64,000 nucleotides of DNA from Ostreibacterium oceani (GTDB lineage Bacteria > Pseudomonadota > Gammaproteobacteria > Cardiobacteriales > Ostreibacteriaceae): positions 1-64,000 of the forward strand of contig NZ_WHNW01000003.1 in the NCBI RefSeq assembly GCF_009362845.1, in the 5' to 3' direction. Below the pieces are notes generated by a model. That model searched no databases, was not told the origin of the DNA, and worked only from the letters and a program-made list of their open reading frames with translations. Position numbers and translations under genes: made by a program. Shown here one piece after another: positions 24,732 to 32,084 of this stretch (the first letter of the stretch is position 1; each line of letters begins with the position of its first letter).

Positions 24732-24754
24732 ATAAAACCCACGATGGATTTTAT
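24732..24754. repeat. Second copy of the ATAAAACCCA hairpin
   Basis: ATAAAACCCA (24732-24741) faces TGGATTTTAT (24745-24754), a near-perfect palindrome one base from the hairpin inside the insertion at 23670-23693. Both copies lie next to Rhs core junctions. Flanking DNA is not otherwise shared in the same order. Confidence 0.6.
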
Positions 24755-24786
24755 CGTATTACGATAGCGAAATCAGTTAGTGATTA

Positions 24787-25416
24787 ATGGGTCATAAACG
24801 GACTTGCGCCAAACTACTCACCGACAAATCCGCGAATATCGTCTGGCAAGGCTTTTATCAGGCTTTCGGTGAAGTGCAAATCACCACCGAGACGGTGAAA
24901 AATAACCTGCGTTTTCCAGGGCAGGTACACGACGAAGAAATTAACCTTTACCAAAACTATCATCGAGATTATAATCCTAACCTAGGTCGCTACTTGCAAA
25001 CCGACCCGATTGGGTTAGCAGGTGGCATTAATACGTATGGGTATGCAGGACAAAGTCCACTGATGTTTGTGGATGAATTGGGATTGAAAGGATATTGTAG
25101 TTCTCTGGGGGAATGCCCTGAGCCCTCACCGCCACCTATTTGCAATGGAACATGGTATCAATTTGGTAGTAGTTTGCCTTTCAATGTTCTTGGGTTTTGC
25201 TTATGCTATTGGGAATGTATTCCTTGTGGCAATGATGTAGGATTCAGAGCGCCAGGGAATGATAATGCGCACCTGCCTTCAGCGGATGCTGTGACAGTCG
25301 GTGGTGCTTCAGTAAGTCCTGACGGACCCATTGATACACCTGCTTATTGTAATTGTGCTCGACCTGAAAATGAATTTCCTTGTCCTGAGCCTGATTGTAA
25401 AAAAATGAATAAATAA
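24787..25416 (+). CDS. Orphan Rhs C-terminal fragment with Cys-rich tip 2
   Basis: The 209-residue frame starts with a short unrelated leader, then Rhs core LLTDKSANIVWQGFYQAFGE, HDEEINLYQNYHRDYNPNLG, DPIGLAGGINTYGYAGQSPL and the boundary DELGL. The tip that follows (about 110 residues) is rich in Cys (GYCSSLGEC, CLCYWECIPC, CNC, CPEPDC) and Pro, and belongs to no family I know. It differs wholly from tip 1. No signal peptide and no strong ribosome site are present, so it is probably a silent orphan cassette that could be moved onto a full Rhs gene by recombination through the shared core. Confidence 0.65.
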   Translation: MGHKRTCAKLLTDKSANIVWQGFYQAFGEVQITTETVKNNLRFPGQVHDEEINLYQNYHRDYNPNLGRYLQTDPIGLAGGINTYGYAGQSPLMFVDELGLKGYCSSLGECPEPSPPPICNGTWYQFGSSLPFNVLGFCLCYWECIPCGNDVGFRAPGNDNAHLPSADAVTVGGASVSPDGPIDTPAYCNCARPENEFPCPEPDCKKMNK

Positions 25417-25886
25417 TGAAGATACTCATACTGATGACTGTTTTTGTCGGCCTAAATTTTTTGTTAGTCGGAATTGGTAACCGCCCTGCTATAGACAAGA
25501 ATCTTATTCCGTCTGAAGCCTTAAATTTACACATTATAAATGAACTATCGGCAGTGCAGTATGTTTATCAGCTCCCTGCAGACTACCCTATTGATGAAAA
25601 GGCAGTTGAGCTGAAAAACATTTGGTTAAATAGCGGCTATATGCAATGTCGCGGTCACGGTTATAATCAATGGGAAACCTTTTCTGCTTATGACAATCGC
25701 CAGCAAAAAAGTGTCGAAATAAATCGTATCATACATTACTTTTACCACCCTATTGAAAAACGGAAGGTCTTTTTTGTTGCGTCGCAAAATCCCGAAGATA
25801 GCTATGATATTTTTTATCGGGATATACAAATAAACACAGCGCAGCACAGTATTTTAAAGCTGTTTTTGAAGCTGCAGTGCGACTAG
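25416..25886 (+). CDS. Candidate immunity protein, overlapping tip 2
   Basis: The ATG shares its A with the stop codon of the tip 2 gene (TAATG), which indicates translational coupling. The 156-residue product begins with a hydrophobic N-terminus (MKILILMTVFVGLNFLLVGIG), a signal peptide or anchor, followed by a soluble domain with two Cys far apart (about 69 and near the end). Such direct coupling after a variable Rhs tip is the usual place of the cognate immunity gene. A periplasm-facing immunity protein would suit a toxin acting in or from the periplasm. No family recognised. Confidence 0.55.
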   Translation: MKILILMTVFVGLNFLLVGIGNRPAIDKNLIPSEALNLHIINELSAVQYVYQLPADYPIDEKAVELKNIWLNSGYMQCRGHGYNQWETFSAYDNRQQKSVEINRIIHYFYHPIEKRKVFFVASQNPEDSYDIFYRDIQINTAQHSILKLFLKLQCD

Positions 25887-25901
25887 GGAGAAAATAATAA
25901 A

Positions 25902-26309
25902 ATGGCTATTCATTTATTTAAGAATAATGTTTCATTAAGCCGAGCAATCTTATTGACCAGCCTTATTGTTTCAAGCCTTTGTATTTTATCTGTGGCATTA
26001 TTTATCCCAATTGCATCCCAATTGCTATTGGGTAGCAATCCCCCAATTGCAACTCTAGAGCGCGGTTTAGTAGGCTATATCTTAATCTTATTAGTTAGTA
26101 TTTTTTTGGTGAATTTCACGTTAGGTTATCTCTATTTAGCTTTACTTAAACGATTCAATTTATTGAATTATTGGGCTTCTGGCATTTGTGGCTTGCTCAT
26201 CGCTTATTTTATGCTAGGTCCTATTTATGTCTATTATTCACATGTTATCATTAATTTTTTATTGCCAATCTATTTCATGCACAGAATCAAAGGGATCAGG
26301 GTCGAGTGA
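25902..26309 (+). CDS. AT-rich four-helix membrane protein, island gene
   Basis: A 135-residue protein with four membrane segments (about 16-42, 58-82, 92-112 and 115-130) and AGGGAGA before the ATG. It starts 15 bp after the previous gene and may be a second immunity factor for tip 2 or the immunity gene of a lost tip. Its last codons overlap the first bases of Rhs fragment D. Composition is AT-rich. No family recognised. Confidence 0.5.
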   Translation: MAIHLFKNNVSLSRAILLTSLIVSSLCILSVALFIPIASQLLLGSNPPIATLERGLVGYILILLVSIFLVNFTLGYLYLALLKRFNLLNYWASGICGLLIAYFMLGPIYVYYSHVIINFLLPIYFMHRIKGIRVE

Positions 26310-26833
26310 TTCAAACCAATCCCCCGACTTTGGATAACGAGACGTATTCGTATGACGAGGTGGGTAATCGCTTAAGCGAATTACTGGGCGACAACAATAC
26401 GGGCAATAATACGAATACTGGGCAGTGGCAATACAACGCCCGTGACCAGCTGATTAACACACCGTTTAATAATTTTCAATACGATACCCGATGCATTCTC
26501 AATAGTAATACCAGCCAGTTGGTCGGGACCGCGAGCAATCTCACCACCGATTATGCGTATGACGTGCGTCAGCGACTGGTGAGTGTTACTCGCGGTGGGC
26601 AAGAAGGGCAACAATTCGTCCAACAAAATGCTTATGACTTAGAAAATCGCCGTGTTAAGAAAACCGTGCAAAAAGCTGGTAATAGCCAGACCACCTATTA
26701 CTTCTACACGCACAACGGACTGACGGCGGAGTTTGACGAGCGGGGTGAGTTTATTCAGGGGTATTTGTACGAACCGAGTTCACCGTATACCACCATCCAT
26801 TGGTCAAAATCGACAAAACAGGGGATAGCTTAA
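26306..26833 (+). pseudogene. Rhs fragment D, middle of the core
   Basis: The 175-codon frame reads PTLDNETYSYDEVGNRLSEL, YNARDQLINT, TTDYAYDVRQRLVSV, AYDLENRRVKKTVQ and TAEFDERGEFIQGYLYEPSS. These are YD-repeats of the Rhs shell. Near YEPSSPYTT the frame is lost by a small deletion relative to fragments A and E. Rhs homology goes on in other frames to about 26960 (LLTDKSA, then a degraded FYQA block). No start of its own. Confidence 0.85.
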
Positions 26834-26965
26834 GCTACAGCTATTACCAAAATGACCATCCCCAGCAATAAACAATTTTACACCACAGCTACTCACCGAC
26901 AAATCCGCGAATGTCGCCCCGTAAATGTTATCTATCAGGGCTTTTATCAGGCACTCGGCAAGCTG
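26834..26965 (+). pseudogene. Degraded Rhs tail of fragment D
   Basis: Pieces of the next Rhs motifs remain, such as the DNA for SYSYYQND, LLTDKSANV and GFYQA, but with about 20 bp of foreign DNA (CCCAGCAATAAACAATTTTA at about 26859) and several frame changes. It shows that this copy has been decaying for some time. The higA-like gene begins to be read just beyond, from the other strand. Confidence 0.65.
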
Positions 26966-27000
26966 TGACAGCAAATTGTATCGGTGGTGACCAACTGGAT

Positions 27001-27330
27001 TTAGTCTGTACACTGACTGACCTGATGATTTTCCTGTGCGTGATTTTTTTGAGCGATCATGACTAATCCACACGCATTCATTATGTTGATAATATTTGAA
27101 AATAAGGGCGCGCGCTCTCCCGAGAGCGTTTTGTATAAACTGGGGCGACTCACGCCGATATCTTTTGCGACATCGCTGATTCTTAGACCTCTTGCGGCAA
27201 TAATATGCTTGAGTGCTGTGGCAATAATTTTAGGGTCGCCATCAGCAAGTGCTTCGTTAATTACTGACAGAATAACCTCATCGTTACGCAATAGTAGCGA
27301 TGGATCATAGGGTTTTGTTTTAATATTCAT
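27001..27330 (-). CDS. Antitoxin of a HigBA-like module (HI1420 type)
   Basis: A 109-residue protein with a Cro/C1-type helix-turn-helix (LRISDVAKDIGVSRPSLYKTL, about residues 52-72) and the conserved N-terminal part of the addiction module antidote family TIGR02684 (YDPSLLLRNDEVILSVINEA). It neutralises the toxin and represses the operon. It is the second gene, overlapping the toxin end by 11 bp, the toxin-first order of higBA systems. It sits in the decayed Rhs area, a typical place for mobile stabilising modules. Confidence 0.88.
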   Translation of the reverse strand: MNIKTKPYDPSLLLRNDEVILSVINEALADGDPKIIATALKHIIAARGLRISDVAKDIGVSRPSLYKTLSGERAPLFSNIINIMNACGLVMIAQKNHAQENHQVSQCTD

Positions 27331-27631
27331 CGGGTTGCTCCTTTTGTTTTATGATTTGTTTGGCAGTTTTTATATCTTTTGCTTGCGTGTCTTTATGGCC
27401 TCCACAAAGCATTACGATAACCGTACAGTCTTGCACCGTAAAATACAAGCGATAGCCTTTACCGACAAAAATCCGTGCTTCACTGACTTGACCTCCAACC
27501 GACTTTACGTCACCAAACTGACCATTTTCAAATCGAATTAGACGAGACGCAATTGCAGACAGTGCTTGCACATCCTTGATTTTGCGCACCCATTGGTCAA
27601 ATCTTTCAGTGGTTTTTATCGTGTATCTCAT
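27320..27631 (-). CDS. RelE/ParE-superfamily toxin of a HigBA-like module (HI1419 type)
   Basis: The toxin frame extends to an ATG at 27658, but MRYTIKTTERFDQWVRKI from ATG at 27631 is the normal family start, giving 103 residues. Motifs FDQWVRKIKD, EARIFVGKGYRLYF and VIVMLCGGHKDTQAKDI fit the TIGR02683 toxin family, thought to cut mRNA on the ribosome. Conserved Arg and the GGxK segment near the C-terminus are present, so it looks intact. It is the first gene of the pair, with palindromic DNA upstream. Confidence 0.88.
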   Translation of the reverse strand: MRYTIKTTERFDQWVRKIKDVQALSAIASRLIRFENGQFGDVKSVGGQVSEARIFVGKGYRLYFTVQDCTVIVMLCGGHKDTQAKDIKTAKQIIKQKEQPDEY

Positions 27632-27640
27632 CTCCCTATT

Positions 27641-27679
27641 GTATCCATTGGGATACATCGTGTCAATGCATCAATTGAC
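27641..27679 (-). promoter_or_regulatory. Palindromes upstream of the toxin-antitoxin operon
   Basis: GTATCC-ATTG-GGATAC (27641-27656) and GTCAAT-N6-ATTGAC (27662-27679) lie one after the other just before the toxin start. Helix-turn-helix antitoxins of this type repress their own operon by binding such palindromes. Which of the two is the operator cannot be told from sequence. Confidence 0.5.
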
Positions 27680-27775
27680 TGGCTTTTTTATGAATATTCG
27701 ATGTATTGGGTAATGTTGCCTCAAAGCTAACGAAAAATAAACATTAATTTATTAGGAGGTAGGCTGGATAGCGAC

Positions 27776-27893
27776 TACGACCTACACCACCAATCCATTG
27801 GTCAAAACTGATGAAAATCGACAAAGCAGGGGGCGCGAATAATCCCGCCCTAACATACAGCTATTACCAAAACGACCGCTTAGATATCCCTTT
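27776..27893 (+). pseudogene. Rhs fragment E, short remnant
   Basis: DNA for YTTNPLVK, then KIDKAG and TYSYYQNDRL is recognisable, matching fragments A and D, but split by a small frame change near 27808. It marks the right edge of the Rhs island, 46 bp before the end of nhaA. Confidence 0.7.
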
Positions 27894-27938
27894 ATGCTCC
27901 TTTTATAACCCTTTGTACTCCTTTGATTCTGCCAATTG

Positions 27939-29324
27939 TCAGCTTGATGCCTGCGCCGCCTGCGGCTTGCCTAAAACATACAGCCAGATAAAGCCTGCAA
28001 GTCCGGCAAACAAAGACGCAAAAAGAATACCCGTTTTTGCTAATAGCAGTAATTCTTCATTTCCTTTAAAACCGAGTTGGGCAACAAAAATCGACATGGT
28101 AAATCCGATACCTGCCAATAGGGAAACTCCCGCAATTTGCCCAAGACTCGTATCTTTTGGCAGTATCGCAACACCCATCTTCAGTAACACAAAGCAAACG
28201 CCCGTAATACCAATAAATTTGCCAAGCACCAGACCACAAAACACACCCAGAAAAACCGGGTGACTAAACGTCTGTCCAAGCGCTCCAAACTCCATAGGAA
28301 TACCCGCATTGGCTAAAGCGAAAATCGGAATAACCAAATAGGCCACTGGTATGTGCCAGGCGTGCTCTAATCTTTGCAGTGGTGCTTGCACACTGTGCAC
28401 ACCATTTTCAAGTGTCTGCACAACAGCACGCAACTCATCATTCGTTAGAATGCTCTTGCCAGGCTCATGGTTTTCATCAAAACGCTTCATCAAATCTCTG
28501 ACATAGTCGCTAAATAGCTGTGGTTTGTATTTAGGAATGGCCGGCACAGACATCGCGCCAAGCACGCCGGCAAGTGTTGCATGAACACCTGAAAGTAGTA
28601 ATGCATACCATAATAAAACGGCGATGATAAAATAGGGAATTGTTTTTCGTACACCAGCCATGTTAAAGGCTATCAGCACGCCAAATAATGCAAATGCAGC
28701 ACCTAATGGAACTAACGCTATCGTGTCTGTGTAAAACAATGCGATAACCATAACTGCACCCAAATCATCGACAATGGCTAATGCCACCAAAAACGTAATC
28801 AATGCTTTAGGTACACGACTTGCAAGCAAGGCCACGGCGCCAATTGCAAACGCAATATCCGTTGCCATCGGGATGCCCCAGCCAATAGCAGGCTCACCGG
28901 ATGGATTAATCGCAAAATACACCAATGCCGGCACTACCATGCCGCCTATTGCGGCGCCTATTGGTAACACGGCATTACGCGGGCTTGCCAACTCACCCAC
29001 TAAAAATTCACGCTTAAGCTCAAGGCCCACAACAAAAAAGAATAACGCCATCAACGCGTCATTAATCCAGTGGTGCAGCGTCATTTTTATCTGCCATTGT
29101 CCAAAACCAACAGTGGCATAAGTATGAATAAAATGCTCATAGGCTTCGGCCAATGGTCCGTTTGCAAGTAATAGCGCAATCACGGCCATGCACATTAACA
29201 ATATACCACTGGTTGTTTGGCGATGAATAAACTCTTCAAACGGGGTAAATATTTTTTTAAAACTTTGCTCCCAAGGGGCATGATAAACGCCGCTTTTGAA
29301 TTTGAAATTAATTTTTTTCACCAT
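27939..29324 (-). CDS. nhaA: Na+/H+ antiporter NhaA
   Basis: NhaA exchanges internal sodium for external protons in salt and pH homeostasis. The 461-residue product has about twelve membrane segments. The paired aspartates of the ion site are in ALAIVDDLGAVMVIALFY (about residues 181-198) and the MATDIAFAIGAVALL block (about 152-166) is present. It is about 70 residues longer than E. coli NhaA, partly from an N-terminal extension and a loop with NDELRAVVQTLENGVH, a form common in other bacteria. Intact despite standing next to Rhs debris. Confidence 0.95.
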   Translation of the reverse strand: MVKKINFKFKSGVYHAPWEQSFKKIFTPFEEFIHRQTTSGILLMCMAVIALLLANGPLAEAYEHFIHTYATVGFGQWQIKMTLHHWINDALMALFFFVVGLELKREFLVGELASPRNAVLPIGAAIGGMVVPALVYFAINPSGEPAIGWGIPMATDIAFAIGAVALLASRVPKALITFLVALAIVDDLGAVMVIALFYTDTIALVPLGAAFALFGVLIAFNMAGVRKTIPYFIIAVLLWYALLLSGVHATLAGVLGAMSVPAIPKYKPQLFSDYVRDLMKRFDENHEPGKSILTNDELRAVVQTLENGVHSVQAPLQRLEHAWHIPVAYLVIPIFALANAGIPMEFGALGQTFSHPVFLGVFCGLVLGKFIGITGVCFVLLKMGVAILPKDTSLGQIAGVSLLAGIGFTMSIFVAQLGFKGNEELLLLAKTGILFASLFAGLAGFIWLYVLGKPQAAQASS

Positions 29325-29695
29325 CTGTAACCTAGTTCTGAATTCATCGCTAGAATAAACGACCTACACGATAATATCAACCAACATATCGATTGTTTCT
29401 CTATTTAAAGCTGCAAATTTAAGTTTGAAGTACAACGTTTTAGAAACAGGGAAATCAAAGGGGGTAGGTCCCTTTTTTTTGATTCCCCACCGAGGCGGTG
29501 AGAAGCTCGTTGCGGTGGTTATGTCCGTACAGGTGTATGACGCATTAGAAGCCCTTAAGCTGTCTTTGTCGCGGCTAGGCACGGTGTATCAGCTAAAAAA
29601 TAATGACTTTTAGCCGATTTTAACGACTTTTGCCGGCTTTTAGCCACTGTTACCGATTTTTACCGATTTTTCTGTCTTTGTTGTACGTGCGGTGA
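29325..29695. other. Intergenic stretch between nhaA and speB
   Basis: Apart from the small uncertain ORF at 29425-29613, it holds T-rich degenerate repeats (TTTTAGCC and TACCGATTTT types) at 29600-29670. No clear terminator. Nothing else is seen. Confidence 0.4.
29425..29613 (+). CDS. Small ORF, unknown, possibly an antitoxin remnant
   Basis: A 62-residue frame with no recognised family. The stretch EKLVAVVMSVQVYDALEALK resembles faintly the segment of Phd/YefM antitoxins that follows their N-terminal strand. The N-terminal half looks unrelated and there is no ribosome site. It may be a remnant or chance. Confidence 0.2.
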   Translation: MKYNVLETGKSKGVGPFFLIPHRGGEKLVAVVMSVQVYDALEALKLSLSRLGTVYQLKNNDF

Positions 29696-30589
29696 TTAAT
29701 TGTTAGGTTGACGCTGGCGCTGAATGATACCCATGATTTTATACACCAGCTGTGCGCCGATAAAATCATAAGCATGCAAATTTTCAATCGGCGCAAGTTC
29801 AACCACATCAAAGCCAATGATGCGCCGCTGCGCGGCGATGCTGTTGATTAATGCCAGTGCTTGATACCACCCAAAGCCCCCAGCTACCGGGGTGCCCGTT
29901 GCCGGCATCACATACGGATCAAAGCCATCGACATCAAAGCTGATAAATACATTTTCAGGGAAATCATCTGGCAGCTCAAATTGATTTATGTTTTTAGGAA
30001 CTAACACATCCGCATCAATATAACCGACTTGAAATTCCTTGCGCGCTTGCATTTCTTCTTCACAAAACGCACGCACACCAAGTTGATAAAGCGGTACACC
30101 CATTTCAACCACGCGCTTCATGACCGAAGCATGGCTATATAAATTGTCTTCATAAGCATGACGTAAATCCGCATGCGCATCAAACTGCACTACGCCAAAA
30201 TCCGTCATGCCGCCTTTTTTTAAGCCACGAATAACACCGCTACTGATGGTGTGTTCACCGCCTAATATGGCCGGTACCGCACCGACACGCACAATTTGCG
30301 CAGTAGCCTCTTCAATGGCATTTAGAACTTGTTCGGTTGGGACTGAGCAATCAATGGCGGGTAAGGTATGGATATGCGCATCACAAGGTCGTGATTTGCC
30401 ATCGAACACCTCAAGTTGCCACGATGCATTTAAAATGGCGCTTGGCCCTTTCGCCGTGCCGCCGCCATACGATACCGACTCTTCATACGGTACTGGCAGC
30501 ACATGAAAGAGGGCTTGCTCTTGAGTTGCCTGCGCAATTTCTGAGCCAAGAAAATGTGGGTAGCTTAAAGCGGTATTGGTTGTGCTCAT
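29696..30589 (-). CDS. speB: Agmatinase family ureohydrolase
   Basis: The family cuts agmatine to putrescine and urea with two manganese ions. The 297-residue product carries GGEHTISSG (about residue 96), FDAHADLR (about 120), YSHASVMKR (about 137) and SFDVDGFDP (about 217), the His and Asp residues that hold the metals. Length is typical. It follows nspC by 26 bp on the same strand. Together they point to polyamine synthesis through agmatine and putrescine to spermidine via carboxyspermidine. Arginase or guanidinobutyrase activity cannot be excluded by eye. Confidence 0.85.
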   Translation of the reverse strand: MSTTNTALSYPHFLGSEIAQATQEQALFHVLPVPYEESVSYGGGTAKGPSAILNASWQLEVFDGKSRPCDAHIHTLPAIDCSVPTEQVLNAIEEATAQIVRVGAVPAILGGEHTISSGVIRGLKKGGMTDFGVVQFDAHADLRHAYEDNLYSHASVMKRVVEMGVPLYQLGVRAFCEEEMQARKEFQVGYIDADVLVPKNINQFELPDDFPENVFISFDVDGFDPYVMPATGTPVAGGFGWYQALALINSIAAQRRIIGFDVVELAPIENLHAYDFIGAQLVYKIMGIIQRQRQPNN

Positions 30590-30615
30590 AGAAATACTCT
30601 TATGAAAAATACAAA

Positions 30616-31776
30616 TTACGAAAGGCGAGTCTTAAAATCATCATACCCGAATTCACGAATAATCTGAAGGGTGTCCGTATCCGAATTCCAAACGGCAATC
30701 GCCGGCAAACGGGTGCCATTAAAAGTAGTGGTTTTAACCATTGTATAATGCGCCATGTCTAAAAACGCCAAGCGTTGACCAATGTGTAATGGCTCGGTAA
30801 AACTATAATCGCCAATCACATCACCGGCTAAACAGGTTAAACCGCCCAAACGATAGGTATGCGCGTGTTGATTTGCTTCTCCTGCGTACAAAATATCCGC
30901 CCGATAGGGCATTTCAAGCGTATCGGGCATGTGGCAGGTGGCCGACGTATCTAAAATCGCCTGTGGCAGGGCATTATAGGTAATGTCCAGAACTTGCGTC
31001 GATAAAATCCCCGTTCCAATGGCCATCGCTTCACCTGGCTCTAAATAAACGTCTAAATTGTATTTGGCCTTGAATTCTTGAACGCGTTTCACTAAGCCCG
31101 AAGTGTCATACCCCGGCGCCGTGATATGATGGCCACCACCAAAATTAATCCATTTGATTTTATCAAAATACGGCGCGAATTTTTCTTCCACTACACGTAA
31201 AGTACGATCTAAGGGCGCAAATCCTTGCTCACATAACGTATGAAAATGAAGGCCACTTATGCCCTCAAAATCAACCGTTTCTAATTGGGCTAAAGTCATG
31301 CCCAAACGCGAACCGGGCGCACACGGATCATAAATCGGCACCGCCCCTTCGGAATGCTCGGGATTGATTCGCAAGCCAAAATCCAAATCAGCGCGTGAGT
31401 GCGACAGGCAAAGTGCTTTAAAACGCTGCCACTGGCTCGGTGAATTAAAGACAACATGATTGGCAAAGCCTAAAATATCACGTAAATCCGCCTCACTATA
31501 CGCCGCCGAAAATACATGCACCTCACCGCCATAGGCCTCCTTACCCAAACGCGCCTCATGCAAACCACTGGCACAAATGCCATGCAAATACTGCGAAGTT
31601 AAGGCGCCGAAATGCCACATCGAAAACGCCTTTAACGCCCCCAACACCTTCGCGCCACTTTGCACAGACACATCCTGTAAAATCTGCAAATTACGTACAA
31701 GCGCCACCTCATCCACCACAAAACACGGCGATGGCAAACGCGACAAATCAAGTTTCGAAAAATCCGTAAACTGCAT
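30616..31776 (-). CDS. nspC: Carboxynorspermidine decarboxylase
   Basis: NspC is a PLP enzyme of the alanine racemase-fold decarboxylases that removes CO2 from carboxy(nor)spermidine, the last step of the alternative spermidine route. The 386-residue product shows the PLP lysine in GALKAFSMWHFG (about residues 45-56), INFGGGHHIT (about 209) and LEPGEAMAIGTG (about 244). Length is typical. The partner carboxynorspermidine dehydrogenase is not in the window. The gene is the first of a pair with the agmatinase. Confidence 0.92.
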   Translation of the reverse strand: MQFTDFSKLDLSRLPSPCFVVDEVALVRNLQILQDVSVQSGAKVLGALKAFSMWHFGALTSQYLHGICASGLHEARLGKEAYGGEVHVFSAAYSEADLRDILGFANHVVFNSPSQWQRFKALCLSHSRADLDFGLRINPEHSEGAVPIYDPCAPGSRLGMTLAQLETVDFEGISGLHFHTLCEQGFAPLDRTLRVVEEKFAPYFDKIKWINFGGGHHITAPGYDTSGLVKRVQEFKAKYNLDVYLEPGEAMAIGTGILSTQVLDITYNALPQAILDTSATCHMPDTLEMPYRADILYAGEANQHAHTYRLGGLTCLAGDVIGDYSFTEPLHIGQRLAFLDMAHYTMVKTTTFNGTRLPAIAVWNSDTDTLQIIREFGYDDFKTRLS

Positions 31777-32084
31777 CTAATAAGCACTCAAAACAATTGG
31801 AAAATAGAGGACTATTTTAACGGTTTAGTGTGAAAAACACGAATGATATTTTTGGGGGTTAGTGCAAAAGCGGTTTCGTCGACTGCGGGTTGTTATTTGG
31901 TGGATTTATTTGTAAGATTTATTCGAAGTTATTTATTCGAATTTATTCACGGCTAAATAGAAAATAGCAGAAGAAATCAGAAAAATAGCAGAAAAAAGCA
32001 GAATAAATAACGCCAACGCCTATCAAATTGAAATAGATGGTTGGCACACTGGGACGAAATCTAACGAAATTATGTTAGGATAAA
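31777..32084. other. Intergenic stretch before the copper operon
   Basis: An AT-rich region between two divergent operons. It contains short recurring phrases (TTATTCGAA, AAATAGCAGAA). It must hold the promoters of nspC and of the sco operon, but no box pair is good enough to call. No gene seen. Confidence 0.4.

Noticed and set aside
22804-27938. Site-specific integration of the Rhs island at tRNA-Asp
   Set aside because: The island begins right behind the tRNA, but I found no direct repeat of its 3' end at the right border and no integrase gene.
27811-28263. Chimeric Rhs protein reaching into nhaA
   Set aside because: Only the first 25 codons are Rhs-like; the rest is the antisense of nhaA.
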